Assembly (NCBI GenBank): GCA_021324265.1 | Contig: JAJPJK010000002.1 | Coordinates: 1 to 64,000, forward strand | DNA from: Thermoproteota archaeon | Lineage (GTDB): Archaea > Thermoproteota > Thermoprotei > Gearchaeales > Gearchaeaceae | Reading direction: 5' to 3' | Length of the DNA: 64,000 bases | Shown: piece after piece, positions 9,448 through 17,676 of the stretch | Layout of the letters: every line of letters begins with the position of its first letter | How positions within the stretch are numbered: position 1 is the stretch's first letter | The notes under the pieces: model-generated | What the model was told of the DNA's origin: nothing | What the model saw: the letters and a program-made list of their open reading frames with translations, nothing else | The model's database searches: none | Made by a program: the position numbers and the translations under genes

Positions 9448-10389
9448 ATGTTTAGAATTTTGATTAGCGATCCCATTTCATCTTCTTGTATTGATGGATT
9501 GAAGAATGAGGGCTTTGAAGTTATTTATAGGCCTGATATTTCAAAGGAGGAACTTTTAAGAGAAATAGTTGATGTACATGCATTAGTTGTTCGAGGTAGG
9601 ACGAAAGTCGATTCAAAGCTCTTGGAATCAGCGAAAGAGCTGAAAATTATTGTTCGTGCCGGTGTTGGCTTAGATAATATCGATCTAAACAATGCAACTT
9701 CTAGAGGTATTACAGTAGTCAATACTCCTGAAGCGGTAACGGGTGCTGTAGCTGAGCTTACTCTAGCACTTGTTCTTGGTTTGTTGCGAAAAATATACAT
9801 CGGCTACGAGTCCTTGAAAAGGGGAGAATGGGTAAAGAGCAAGCTCATTGGAAGCGAGTTGCGCTTTAAAACTGTAGGTGTTTTAGGTTTGGGAAGGATC
9901 GGTGCAGAAGTTGCTAAAAAGTTCAAGGCATTGGGATGCAGAGTTATAGCCTATAACAGAAGCGATAAAAGTGAGCTAGCAAAAAATTTGGGAATAGAGT
10001 TCACACGAGATCTGGATTATTTTCTAAATAGCTTAGATATTTTAACCATTCATCTTTCGCTCAATGATGAGACATTTCATTTTCTAAATGAAAAAAGACT
10101 TAGGAAATTAAAGAAAGGCGCTATAGTTGTAAATACTTCAAGGGGTGCGATAATCGATGAAAGAGCTCTACTACTTTTGCTGAAAGAAGGACATATTAGC
10201 GGCGCAGCATTGGATGTTTTCGAATTCGAACCGCCAAGTAGTGAAGTGGAGAAGGAATTATTATCTATGGAGAATGTCCTCGCTACTCCTCATATAGGTG
10301 CGCAGACGCGTGAAGCGATGGAAGAAGAAGCTAAAGAGGTTGTTCGTATAATAAAAGATTTCTTCAAGAAGATTAAAATAGGGGAATAG
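9448..10389 (+). CDS. serA: D-3-phosphoglycerate dehydrogenase-like D-2-hydroxyacid dehydrogenase
   Basis: A 313-residue NAD-dependent dehydrogenase, likely catalysing the first step of serine synthesis from 3-phosphoglycerate. It shows the Rossmann motif 'GLGRIG' (147-152), 'AGVGLDNID' in the substrate domain, and the catalytic residues Arg232 ('NTSRG'), Glu261 ('FEP') and His282 ('PHIG'). It is the short form without the C-terminal ACT domain, as in many archaea. Substrate specificity (3-phosphoglycerate rather than glyoxylate or another 2-oxoacid) is inferred from family resemblance. It is followed by eL15 after 13 bases. Confidence 0.85.
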   Translation: MFRILISDPISSSCIDGLKNEGFEVIYRPDISKEELLREIVDVHALVVRGRTKVDSKLLESAKELKIIVRAGVGLDNIDLNNATSRGITVVNTPEAVTGAVAELTLALVLGLLRKIYIGYESLKRGEWVKSKLIGSELRFKTVGVLGLGRIGAEVAKKFKALGCRVIAYNRSDKSELAKNLGIEFTRDLDYFLNSLDILTIHLSLNDETFHFLNEKRLRKLKKGAIVVNTSRGAIIDERALLLLLKEGHISGAALDVFEFEPPSSEVEKELLSMENVLATPHIGAQTREAMEEEAKEVVRIIKDFFKKIKIGE

Positions 10390-10402
10390 TTAAGTTTAGA
10401 TA

Positions 10403-10849
10403 ATGGGTTTAGCAAAATATAGTAAGCTCATTAAGGATAGTTATGCTAATGATCTGAGATTAAGATTGGCTGAGTGGAGAAGGCAACCTACTGTTTTAAA
10501 GCTAGAGCATCCAACACTTATATATAAGGCGAGAATGTTGGGGTATAAAGCAAAACAAGGCATCATAGTGGTTAGAGTTAGAGTCAAAAAGGGAAAATTT
10601 TCAAGACAGAGACCAAATACTGGTAGGAGGCCTAAAAGGATGGGTACTGTAAGGCTCTCAATAAAGAAGAATCTCAGACTAATAGCTGAGGAAAAAGCTC
10701 AGCGCAAATATCCAAATTTAGAAGTCCTCAATTCTTATTACGTTGCTGAAGACGGTATGTATAAGTGGTTTGAAGTCATACTCGTTGATCCATACAGTAC
10801 AAGCATAAAAAGCGATAAGGATCTTAAATGGATATACAGAAATAGCTAA
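10403..10849 (+). CDS. rpl15e: Ribosomal protein eL15
   Basis: Large-subunit protein eL15, 148 residues. The strongly basic segment 'KGKFSRQRPNTGRRPKRMG' and 'LNSYYVAEDGMYKWFEVILVD' are hallmarks of the family. It is somewhat shorter than many archaeal eL15 proteins (about 190 residues), ending shortly after the 'DPYSTSIKSDKDLKWI' segment. One base separates it from eL13, so the two are presumably co-transcribed. Confidence 0.93.
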   Translation: MGLAKYSKLIKDSYANDLRLRLAEWRRQPTVLKLEHPTLIYKARMLGYKAKQGIIVVRVRVKKGKFSRQRPNTGRRPKRMGTVRLSIKKNLRLIAEEKAQRKYPNLEVLNSYYVAEDGMYKWFEVILVDPYSTSIKSDKDLKWIYRNS

Positions 10850-10850
10850 G

Positions 10851-11267
10851 ATGTCTGAGATTCCTGAGATTAGTGCGGAAAAGATGGAATTTGAGGAGTT
10901 AAAGAAGAAGCTTGTAGCTTATGTAAGGTCTAGAGCTGGTAAGAAAAAGCAAGCACGGGGTTTCAGTAAAGGTGAGCTAGAGGCTATAAATCTAAGTGTT
11001 GAGCAAGCATTAAAGATAGGAATTCCCGTCGACCTTCGTAGAGATACAGTTTATGAGGAAAATATAGAAACGTTGAAGAGTATAGATTTAAAACGTTTAG
11101 CTGAGCTAGCTTCCAAGTTTATCATTAGAAAGAGGAAAGTCAAAGGAAAACATAGGAAAAGAGTATTTAGAGGTCTTACCAGTGCAGGTAAAAAAATGAG
11201 AGGACTTAAAAAAGATGCATTAAGGCATACGCATAAGCACAAGTGGAAGCATGGGAAAGGTAAGTAA
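10851..11267 (+). CDS. rpl13e: Ribosomal protein eL13 with basic C-terminal extension
   Basis: The middle of this 138-residue protein ('ARGFSKGELEAI', 'ALKIGIPVDLRRDTVYEENI') matches eL13, found in Crenarchaeota and eukaryotes but generally absent from Euryarchaeota. Known archaeal versions are often nearer 80-100 residues. Here the last 40 or so residues form an extremely basic, His-rich tail ('RHTHKHKWKHGKGK') that probably binds rRNA. The 3' end overlaps the next small gene by 17 bases. Assignment to eL13 is by recognised motif; the tail's role is inference. Confidence 0.82.
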   Translation: MSEIPEISAEKMEFEELKKKLVAYVRSRAGKKKQARGFSKGELEAINLSVEQALKIGIPVDLRRDTVYEENIETLKSIDLKRLAELASKFIIRKRKVKGKHRKRVFRGLTSAGKKMRGLKKDALRHTHKHKWKHGKGK

Positions 11268-11457
11268 GGGAGTAAAGTGTAGCGTTATTGGTTGCAATAA
11301 TGAGGCAGAAAGATCGATCTCAGCTCAGCGAGCATATCTTTCAAATTCCTTAAAGCTTCCCTCAAATATTTCGCAGGCTTATCTTTGTAAAGAGCATTAT
11401 AAAGTCTGGAAAAAAGATACAAAGGAGATCAGGGAAATTGAAAGGCTTAGATGGTGA
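11251..11457 (+). CDS. Small conserved archaeal zinc-binding protein
   Basis: A 68-residue protein with Cys10 and Cys15 ('CSVIGC') plus Cys46 and His49 ('CKEH'), enough for one zinc site. The charged helix at the end ('KEIREIERLRW') resembles a short conserved family I associate with Crenarchaeota. It overlaps eL13 by 17 bases upstream and the methyltransferase gene by 20 bases downstream, implying translational coupling. Role unknown; ribosome- or RNA-related function is suggested only by neighbours. Confidence 0.75.
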   Translation: MGKVSKGVKCSVIGCNNEAERSISAQRAYLSNSLKLPSNISQAYLCKEHYKVWKKDTKEIREIERLRW

Positions 11458-12460
11458 ACTTTTATGTATTAGGTTAGTCTCAGATTATCCCAATCTTTCC
11501 GAAAAAGAGATACTCTATTCTCTTGAAGATTCAGGATTTTATTATGAGTATTTGGGTAGCCGTGGCCCTTTACTTATTTTGAGAAGTAGTGAATTCATTG
11601 TTCCATATTTGCTTTATCGATGTTCGAAAATAAAAGAAATCATTAAACTTTTCCATATAGGTACAGTTAAAGATTTTGAAAATTTGAATGATTTTGATTT
11701 CGAAGGAAGTTTCGTTGTGAGAATAGATTCTTTTGATCTTGAATACAAGGCATGCGTTCCTAGAATGGAGAAAGATATAGGTGCAATCTTCTTCCGAAGA
11801 GGAAAAAAAGTAGACTTGAAGAAGCCAGATGTTATAATAAGGGGATACATTAAGGATGGTTATCTTTATTTAGGCAAACTTCTTGCCATTGCCAATAGAT
11901 CTCAGTTTTTTCAACGTAGACCGAGTAAGAAACCAGCATTTCATCCTTCTTCAATGATGCCTGAAAATGCTAGGCTTATGATAAATCTCGGCAAAGCCCC
12001 TTTAACTGGTGTTTTTCTCGACCCCTTTTGTGGTGTCGGAGGCATTCTTATTGAGGCTGCATATATCTCGAATTTATGTATAGGTATAGATATCGATCCC
12101 AAGATGTTAAAGGGCTGCCAGAAAAACATAAAATATTACGGTTTTTATAACGTTGATCTCATTTTAGCAGATGCCTTGAAAATTCCTTTAAGACGCTTCG
12201 ATTGCATTGTGAGCGATACGCCATATGGCATTGCATCTTCTCTTAAGAAGAGAGATCATGAAAAGCTTGTAGAAGATTTCCTCAATGAAATTAGGAGAGG
12301 TAGAGTTAGGATATGCATCGCTACTGTTAAGCCTGATCTCGAAGCCAGAGGCTGGAAAGTCATTCTTAAATTTCCTCAGCGTGTAAGGAAATCATTAATA
12401 AGATGGCTTTATGTTTTAGAGCATAATGGAAATAGTATTCTTGGGCACATCGGGGAGTAA
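11438..12460 (+). CDS. trmG10: tRNA (guanine-N2) methyltransferase, TrmG10/Trm11 family
   Basis: A 340-residue protein starting with TTG. The N-terminal half would carry the THUMP-type tRNA-binding region; the C-terminal half is a Rossmann methyltransferase with motif I 'DPFCGVGGILIEA' and acidic-loop 'GIDIDP'. The catalytic motif reads 'DTPYG' instead of the usual DPPYG, one substitution at the second position. Family members methylate N2 of G10 in tRNA. The gene overlaps the preceding zinc-protein gene and the following RNase Z gene (35 bases), forming a tight tRNA-processing run. Confidence 0.82.
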   Translation: MKGLDGELLCIRLVSDYPNLSEKEILYSLEDSGFYYEYLGSRGPLLILRSSEFIVPYLLYRCSKIKEIIKLFHIGTVKDFENLNDFDFEGSFVVRIDSFDLEYKACVPRMEKDIGAIFFRRGKKVDLKKPDVIIRGYIKDGYLYLGKLLAIANRSQFFQRRPSKKPAFHPSSMMPENARLMINLGKAPLTGVFLDPFCGVGGILIEAAYISNLCIGIDIDPKMLKGCQKNIKYYGFYNVDLILADALKIPLRRFDCIVSDTPYGIASSLKKRDHEKLVEDFLNEIRRGRVRICIATVKPDLEARGWKVILKFPQRVRKSLIRWLYVLEHNGNSILGHIGE

Positions 12461-13325
12461 GCCCACTAAATACAGGGGCTTGCCTTCAGTTGCAATAGTA
12501 CATGAGGGAGACATATATCTTTTCGACTGTGGTGAAGGCACACAACGGCAATTTTTGCAGGCCGGACTTAATTCAAACAAGGTTAAATGTGTTTTCATAT
12601 CTCATATCCATGCAGACCACTGGTTCGGTTTGCCTGGATTGATATGGAGTACTGGCCTCGATATGAGGAAGGAGGATTTGCTCGTATATGCACCGAAAGG
12701 ATTTTTGCAAATATTTTCCGTCCTAGACGCTGTTCTGCATCCTTATAGGCTTTTTAAAGTGATCTTAAAGGAATTCGATGAGGGAATGATTTATGAAGAC
12801 AAAAAAGTTGAAGTCTATGCGATAAGAGCCAAGCACAGTATTGAAGGATTTTCATTCAAAATGAAAGAAAAAGACAGGCCTCCCAAAATACTCAAGGAAA
12901 AGTTAGTTGAGCTGAATATACCTGAGGGGCCACATTTAAAAAAGCTCAAAGCAGGGAAGCCAATAACATTGCCTGATGGTAGGTTAATAAGGCCAGAACA
13001 AGTGCTTGCTGAGCCTAAGAAAGGACATGTAATCGTTTACAGCGGCGATACAGCTCCTAATGAATCACTAATAGAGTTTGCAAAAGGAGCGGATGTATTA
13101 ATTCACGAGGCTACTTTTAGCGATGAAGAGGAAGCTATGGCTAGGGAATCGAAGCATTCTACTAGCAGAGATGCAGCTAAGATAGCAAAAAAAGCTGGCG
13201 TAAAGTTTCTAATATTAACACATATAAGCGCTAGGTATAAGGATGTTAGTTTGTTACTTTCACAAGCAAAAGAAGAGTTCGAGAATGTTATAGTTGCTCA
13301 AGACTTTTATCGCCTTGCTCTTTAG
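12426..13325 (+). CDS. rnz: Ribonuclease Z (tRNA 3'-end endonuclease)
   Basis: A 299-residue metallo-beta-lactamase enzyme that cuts the 3' trailer from pre-tRNA. It has the opening 'MEIVFLGTSGSKPT', the metal motif 'HIHADH' (60-65), the phosphate-binding 'SGDTAP' and the late 'HEATF' and 'HSTS' residues typical of RNase Z. This fits with tRNA genes in this window lacking an encoded CCA: RNase Z would trim and the CCA enzyme (14.8 kb) would add the ends. Its 3' end overlaps the convergent UPF0201 gene by 38 bases. Confidence 0.95.
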   Translation: MEIVFLGTSGSKPTKYRGLPSVAIVHEGDIYLFDCGEGTQRQFLQAGLNSNKVKCVFISHIHADHWFGLPGLIWSTGLDMRKEDLLVYAPKGFLQIFSVLDAVLHPYRLFKVILKEFDEGMIYEDKKVEVYAIRAKHSIEGFSFKMKEKDRPPKILKEKLVELNIPEGPHLKKLKAGKPITLPDGRLIRPEQVLAEPKKGHVIVYSGDTAPNESLIEFAKGADVLIHEATFSDEEEAMARESKHSTSRDAAKIAKKAGVKFLILTHISARYKDVSLLLSQAKEEFENVIVAQDFYRLAL

Positions 13326-13731
13326 TTTTCCTCAAACTTTTAGGTATCGGTGCAATATAGTCAATAATTTTCCTAGGCTCTTCTGCAAGGATCTCTATCT
13401 CTATGGCTCCGAGTGTTGCCTCTCCTTCAACGGTAACAAAGGATATCTTGTTTGCGAAAGCAGCTTGCTTGTTGAGTTTGAATCTTATGACATTATCTTC
13501 AAGCCCTTTTTCAAAAATACTTCTTGCAGTTAGCTCTATCCTCTGTCTCTTTATGAGGCTTGCAATTTTATCCAAAGCTTTTAGCGAGTAAGCTTTAGCA
13601 ACGAAATATCTTTTTCCATTTTCTTGGTATGTGTCGAGCCTTTCGAAATTGATGATGTTTTCTATTGCTATTCTTACTTTCCCTTCATCTTCAGTATTCC
13701 TAATTTCCGTTTTAACTGTTATTTCAGGCAT
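13288..13731 (-). CDS. UPF0201 family protein (predicted RNA-binding)
   Basis: A 147-residue archaeal protein of the UPF0201/COG1325 type, sometimes described as exosome-related. Visible features are an N-terminal 'EITVKTEIRNTEDEGKV' strand-helix region and 'RIELTARSIFEKGLEDN', the family's conserved core. No catalytic motif is seen. It overlaps the upstream UPF0200 kinase-like gene by 8 bases (same strand) and the convergent rnz by 38 bases. Molecular role unproven. Confidence 0.8.
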   Translation of the reverse strand: MPEITVKTEIRNTEDEGKVRIAIENIINFERLDTYQENGKRYFVAKAYSLKALDKIASLIKRQRIELTARSIFEKGLEDNVIRFKLNKQAAFANKISFVTVEGEATLGAIEIEILAEEPRKIIDYIAPIPKSLRKTKEQGDKSLEQL

Positions 13732-14242
13732 TCAATATCCTATCTATAATGCTCATGAAAGAATTTTTAAGTTCCTCTTCGTTGCCTTCATTAACAACCA
13801 TATAATCAGCGAGTGCTATTACATTTCCTAATCCTAAGGCTAGCTCTCTTTCATCTCTTGCCTTAAAGCTTGTGTAATCGCTTGGATCATCTTCCCTTTT
13901 CCTATTCAATGCTCTTTTGTATCTTGTAGCAGGGCTTGCATGTATGGCAATTAAGCTTACTTCTCCTATCTTCCTGAAATACTCTACTTCCTCCATATTC
14001 CTTATACCTTCTACAATTACATCTTTGTTCAATTTTCTGATCTCTTCTGCAATATATCTAGCTATGGCGTCCTTTCCATATTTTTCTCTTATTTCGAAAA
14101 TGAATTTAGAAGCGTCTCCTTTCATTATTTCCCTAACCTTATCTCCCATGCTTATTACGCTTATCCCTTTTTCCTTAGCGAAGCTTGCTGCAAGCGTTTT
14201 CCCAGCTAGAGGCATACCAGTAATGCAGATTATTCTTACCAT
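13724..14242 (-). CDS. UPF0200 P-loop nucleotide kinase-like protein
   Basis: A 172-residue P-loop protein with Walker A 'GMPLAGKT' (8-15), an adenylate-kinase-like fold, and the segment 'NRKREDDPSDYTSFKARDE' characteristic of UPF0200/COG0237-related archaeal proteins. It has been compared with dephospho-CoA kinase, but the archaeal dephospho-CoA kinase characterised in Thermococcus is an unrelated protein, so I do not assign that activity. First gene of a two-gene minus-strand operon with UPF0201. Confidence 0.8.
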   Translation of the reverse strand: MVRIICITGMPLAGKTLAASFAKEKGISVISMGDKVREIMKGDASKFIFEIREKYGKDAIARYIAEEIRKLNKDVIVEGIRNMEEVEYFRKIGEVSLIAIHASPATRYKRALNRKREDDPSDYTSFKARDERELALGLGNVIALADYMVVNEGNEEELKNSFMSIIDRILNA

Positions 14243-14280
14243 CCGGTTAAATTTTAATTGGACATATTTAAAAATAGATA
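14243..14280. promoter_or_regulatory. Divergent promoter region, UPF0200 / thpR
   Basis: A 38-base A/T-rich gap. 'taaattttaatt' is 22-33 bases before the plus-strand ATG and 'catatttaaaaatag' lies 20-35 bases before the minus-strand start, so each could act as a TATA box for one direction. No Shine-Dalgarno sequence is seen. Confidence 0.4.
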
Positions 14281-14826
14281 ATGCGTTGTTTCATCGCTGT
14301 AGATATAAACGATCATAAGTTACTCGATAATCTAAATAAAGTTGCCATGATGCTCAATTTGCAAGGTGTTAAGCCTGTCGAGCGTGAAAATATGCATATT
14401 ACACTTCGCTTCCTTGGAGAAATCTCTGAGAAAGTAGTTGAGGAAATCATAGCCAAACTTAAGAATGTATCATATAAGGAATTCCAAGTTAGGGTTTTTG
14501 GTTTGGATGCTTTTCCTAACACAAGATGGCCCCGCGTTGTGTGGGCCGGGATAAAAGAAGGTCATGCCGAGTTGATTCAGCTTCAATCAATCATAGAAAA
14601 TGAGCTTCAGAATTTGAAACTTAGGTTAGAAAGGGAAAAGTTCCATCCTCACATAACTTTGGCTAGGGTTAAGGACAGAAGAAGCCTAAGTAAAGTTGTG
14701 GAAATTATAAATTCATACAAAGAGGAGGAATTCGGAAACTTTTCTGTAAAGGATTTCGTTTTGAAGCAGAGTATCCTCAGATCAAGCGGGCCAATATACA
14801 ATGATATAATGCGCTTCAAGCTATGA
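14281..14826 (+). CDS. thpR: RNA 2',3'-cyclic phosphodiesterase (LigT/ThpR)
   Basis: A 181-residue 2H-phosphoesterase with two HxT motifs, 'HITLRFLGE' and 'HPHITLARVKD', which form the active site that opens 2',3'-cyclic phosphates at RNA ends. The ATG overlaps nothing upstream; downstream the stop overlaps the cca start by 4 bases (ATGA). Coupling with the CCA-adding enzyme suggests a shared role in tRNA 3'-end repair or maturation; that link is inferred from the operon. Confidence 0.92.
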   Translation: MRCFIAVDINDHKLLDNLNKVAMMLNLQGVKPVERENMHITLRFLGEISEKVVEEIIAKLKNVSYKEFQVRVFGLDAFPNTRWPRVVWAGIKEGHAELIQLQSIIENELQNLKLRLEREKFHPHITLARVKDRRSLSKVVEIINSYKEEEFGNFSVKDFVLKQSILRSSGPIYNDIMRFKL

Positions 14827-16178
14827 ATATCGAAAATATTCTCGATCAAGCTAGAGAGAAAACGAAGGTTAGCGAAGAGGAACGTGAAAAACTCAATGAA
14901 ATTGTGAAAGAAGTCATAGAAAAACTTGAAGAAAAAAGAAAGGAACTAGGTATAGAGGCAAAAATAGAAGTCCATGGTTCATATGCCCATGATACATGGT
15001 TGAGCGGAGATAAAGATGTGGATGTATTTGTATTACAAAAGAATGAGCGTGTCATAGAAGATGCAATGAAGCTTGCGAAATCTACTTTTAAGGATTATCA
15101 AGAAAGGTATGCTGAACATCCTTACATTACTGTATTCTACAAGGGTTACAATTTCGACATCGTGCCAGCGTATATGATAGAAAAAGGAGAAAGGATAAGG
15201 ACAGCTACTGACAGGAGCAGACTGCATACACTTTATCTCAACGAGGTATTGAACGATGAGTTAAGGACTGAGATTCGGTTGCTTAAGCTTTTTTTGAAGA
15301 CGCTAGATCTCTATGGGGCAGAAATAAAAATTGAGGGGCTTTCTGGGTATCTATGCGAACTTTTGATCGTTCATTACCGCTCATTCTTAAACTTGATTAA
15401 ATCTGCGATAAAGTGGGTTCCTTATAAGACAGTAATAGGAGACTGGAAAGGTAATCCTGAGCCCTTTGTTTTCGTTGATCCTGTAGATAACACTAGAAAT
15501 GTTGCTTCTTCATTTAAGCGTATTGATGATTTCAGATATGCATGCCTTTTATTCTTGGAGAAACCATCGCTTCGTTTCTTTGAAGGAAGGAAGTTTTCTT
15601 CTCAGCTAAATGTAGCGCTCGAAATCTCAAAGGGAAGAGGAAGCCATATTGTATGCGTTGAGTTTGATTACCCGAGTGTTGTGCCAGATATTTTTTGGGG
15701 TGAACTTAAGAGAGCAGCTCGTAGTCTCATCAACTTCCTTGAAAATTTTGATTTCGAGGTATATGATTTTGAGCTTTATGCTAATGAGATCGATAAGGCC
15801 GCCATAATACTCGAGCTCAGGGATAAAGAACTGAATGAATTGAGAACTCAACAAGGACCGCCACTGAGCAATATTCCCAATACTCGATCTTTTTTAAGGA
15901 AGCACAGTGGTGAGCCGATTTTCCTGAAGGATGGCCGTTTATTCGTGATAAATAAGAGAAAGATTTCGAGCTTTGAAGAAGCTTACATGAAGTGGTGTTC
16001 AACGCATGCATTGCCTAAGGATATTGAGAAATCTTTGAAAAATGCGAAAATATACACTGCTGAAAAAGTTAATGATGTAGGAATAAAGAGAAAAATCGTG
16101 GATCTTACTTTGAAAGATTTCTGGTGGGTAAGGGAGGATTTGATAAATAAGTACAAAATCGAGTTTGATGTGGTATAA
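14823..16178 (+). CDS. cca: CCA-adding tRNA nucleotidyltransferase, class I
   Basis: A 451-residue class I (archaeal) CCA-adding enzyme, which builds or repairs the 3' CCA of tRNA from CTP and ATP. The nucleotidyltransferase motif 'HGSYAHDTWL' and the metal-binding acidic pair Asp65/Asp67 ('DKDVDVFV') are clear; the length is normal for the class. All six tRNA genes in this window lack encoded CCA, so this enzyme is required. It sits between thpR (4-base overlap) and a kinase gene (11-base overlap). Confidence 0.95.
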   Translation: MNIENILDQAREKTKVSEEEREKLNEIVKEVIEKLEEKRKELGIEAKIEVHGSYAHDTWLSGDKDVDVFVLQKNERVIEDAMKLAKSTFKDYQERYAEHPYITVFYKGYNFDIVPAYMIEKGERIRTATDRSRLHTLYLNEVLNDELRTEIRLLKLFLKTLDLYGAEIKIEGLSGYLCELLIVHYRSFLNLIKSAIKWVPYKTVIGDWKGNPEPFVFVDPVDNTRNVASSFKRIDDFRYACLLFLEKPSLRFFEGRKFSSQLNVALEISKGRGSHIVCVEFDYPSVVPDIFWGELKRAARSLINFLENFDFEVYDFELYANEIDKAAIILELRDKELNELRTQQGPPLSNIPNTRSFLRKHSGEPIFLKDGRLFVINKRKISSFEEAYMKWCSTHALPKDIEKSLKNAKIYTAEKVNDVGIKRKIVDLTLKDFWWVREDLINKYKIEFDVV

Positions 16179-16872
16179 GGAAATACTTTGCTATCCTCGT
16201 TATTCTGATGAAGAATTTAAATCAAGGAAACAAGAATTAGCTGAGCTAGGCATTGAAGATTTAATTGAAGATGGAAATACGATCATATTTGGAAAGAGGA
16301 TATTGGGTAAAGGTACAACTTCGCTAGTCGTCAAAGCTCTTTATCATGGATTTTTTGTAGCTCTTAAAATAAGGAGGACAGATTCTAATAGGGAATCTGT
16401 GGAAAATGAGGCCTTAATCTTGAAAATGCTCAATGATACAGGCATTTCTCCCAAAATTTTCGCATACTCAAAAAATTTCATAGTAATGGAACTCATACGC
16501 GGTATAAATCTCGATGACTTTATCTTACGAGCTAGCAATGAAGAAATAAAGCCAGTGCTCGTTAAACTTTTGCTTAGCTGTATCTTGTTAGACAAAATGG
16601 GCATAGATCATGGAGATTTAACAAACGCTTCTGATCATGTAGTAGTATACGATAAAAATATTAGGATAATTGATTTCGAGTCAGCGAGTACGAAGAGAAA
16701 ACCACAGAATCTTACAAGCATAATTTCATATCTTTTTCTATCAAATCGTTCCTTCAGCCAAAAGCTCTATGGAATAATAAATAAACAGGAAGATGAGTTG
16801 ATTTTGCTTTTAAGGAAATATAAGAAAGGAGAATATGGCGCTTTGAATTCATTAATCGAAGATTTGAAATGA
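16168..16872 (+). CDS. Small archaeal Ser/Thr protein kinase-like protein (COG2112 type)
   Basis: A 234-residue compact protein kinase fold. Visible features are a Gly-rich loop ('GKGTTSLV'), catalytic Lys in 'VALKIRR', 'HGDLTNASDH' in place of the usual HRD loop, and 'IDFE' in place of DFG. This form matches the archaeal predicted kinase family COG2112, related to RIO and Bud32-like kinases. The track's first codon is a TTG; the ATG at 16168 is more likely. It overlaps the cca stop by 11 bases, the third gene of a thpR-cca-kinase operon. Substrate unknown. Confidence 0.82.
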   Translation: MWYKEILCYPRYSDEEFKSRKQELAELGIEDLIEDGNTIIFGKRILGKGTTSLVVKALYHGFFVALKIRRTDSNRESVENEALILKMLNDTGISPKIFAYSKNFIVMELIRGINLDDFILRASNEEIKPVLVKLLLSCILLDKMGIDHGDLTNASDHVVVYDKNIRIIDFESASTKRKPQNLTSIISYLFLSNRSFSQKLYGIINKQEDELILLLRKYKKGEYGALNSLIEDLK

Positions 16873-16873
16873 T

Positions 16874-17638
16874 CTATTGTTTATTTTCCAACTTTTTGCC
16901 TATAATTATCGTTCCTTCATAAAGCACATAGACTGGTATAAGTAAAGGAATTACACTAAGAAAAGTTGGATCCGGGCTTATAAGACCAGCTATGAAAGCA
17001 ACGATGAGATATATAAGGACTCTATTTTTACTGAGAGTTCTTACTTTGAGTATTCCTGCCTCTATTAAAGGAAGTATAAGTGTAGGCAAGGAAAATAAAA
17101 CGCCGCCAAGAATTACCATGAGCACTACCATATTGATGAAATCGTTGAGATTTATGAGTAGTTCTATGTTTAACGGTTCGTAAAGGAAGATGAGCGCCCT
17201 GAAAGTAAGCGGAAGAATGAAAATGGTTGTATAAATAGCGCCTGTTACATAAAGAATACCGAAGGGAAGGAGATATTTTCTGATGACCTTTTTTTCTCGT
17301 TTGTATAGTGCAGGCGAGATGAAAGCGTATATTTCTTTAAACGCATAGGGTATTGTTATAGCGAGGGCGAGATAAAGAGCCATTTGTATTACAGAAAAAA
17401 GCGGTGAGGTTATCGAAATTGAGAAAATTTTAGCTCCTTGAGGTAGATAAGCGACTTCCATTGTTCTAATAAGCCAGAAAATCAAAGTATCGTAGAAAAA
17501 TATACTTGATGTTTTAAGATCGAAAGGATTCGGCGCAGGCAGTGCTAAGAATACCAGTAAAGAAATTATGAAGACTAACAGTATTCTTTTAATTCTTCCT
17601 GCAAGCTCATCAATGTATTTCCAGGCACTGGAATCCAT
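16874..17638 (-). CDS. tatC: Twin-arginine translocase subunit TatC
   Basis: A polytopic membrane protein of about 254 residues with six hydrophobic segments; it recognises twin-arginine signal peptides of folded exported proteins. It begins 'MDSSAWKYIDELAGRIKR', with the family's N-terminal cytoplasmic helix, and carries 'SPLFSVIQMALYLALAITIP' and 'GLISPDPTFLSVIPLLIP'. The track start at 17698 is a read-through; the ATG at 17638 fits the family N-terminus. Divergent from tatA, ending one base after the convergent kinase gene. Confidence 0.92.
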   Translation of the reverse strand: MDSSAWKYIDELAGRIKRILLVFIISLLVFLALPAPNPFDLKTSSIFFYDTLIFWLIRTMEVAYLPQGAKIFSISITSPLFSVIQMALYLALAITIPYAFKEIYAFISPALYKREKKVIRKYLLPFGILYVTGAIYTTIFILPLTFRALIFLYEPLNIELLINLNDFINMVVLMVILGGVLFSLPTLILPLIEAGILKVRTLSKNRVLIYLIVAFIAGLISPDPTFLSVIPLLIPVYVLYEGTIIIGKKLENKQ

Positions 17639-17676
17639 CTGGAATATACATATAATAGTTTGGTAGTTATTATAGT
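17639..17676. promoter_or_regulatory. Divergent tatC/tatA promoter region
   Basis: A 38-base gap between the starts of tatC (minus) and tatA (plus, GTG). 'atatacatataatag' provides TATA-like sequence in both directions. A shared region of this size would couple expression of the two Tat subunits. Confidence 0.45.

Noticed and set aside
13294-13831. Plus-strand ORFs opposite UPF0201 and UPF0200
   Set aside because: Shadows of two conserved minus-strand genes.
13724-14242. Dephospho-CoA kinase assignment for the UPF0200 protein
   Set aside because: Only the P-loop fold is shared; the characterised archaeal dephospho-CoA kinase is a different family.
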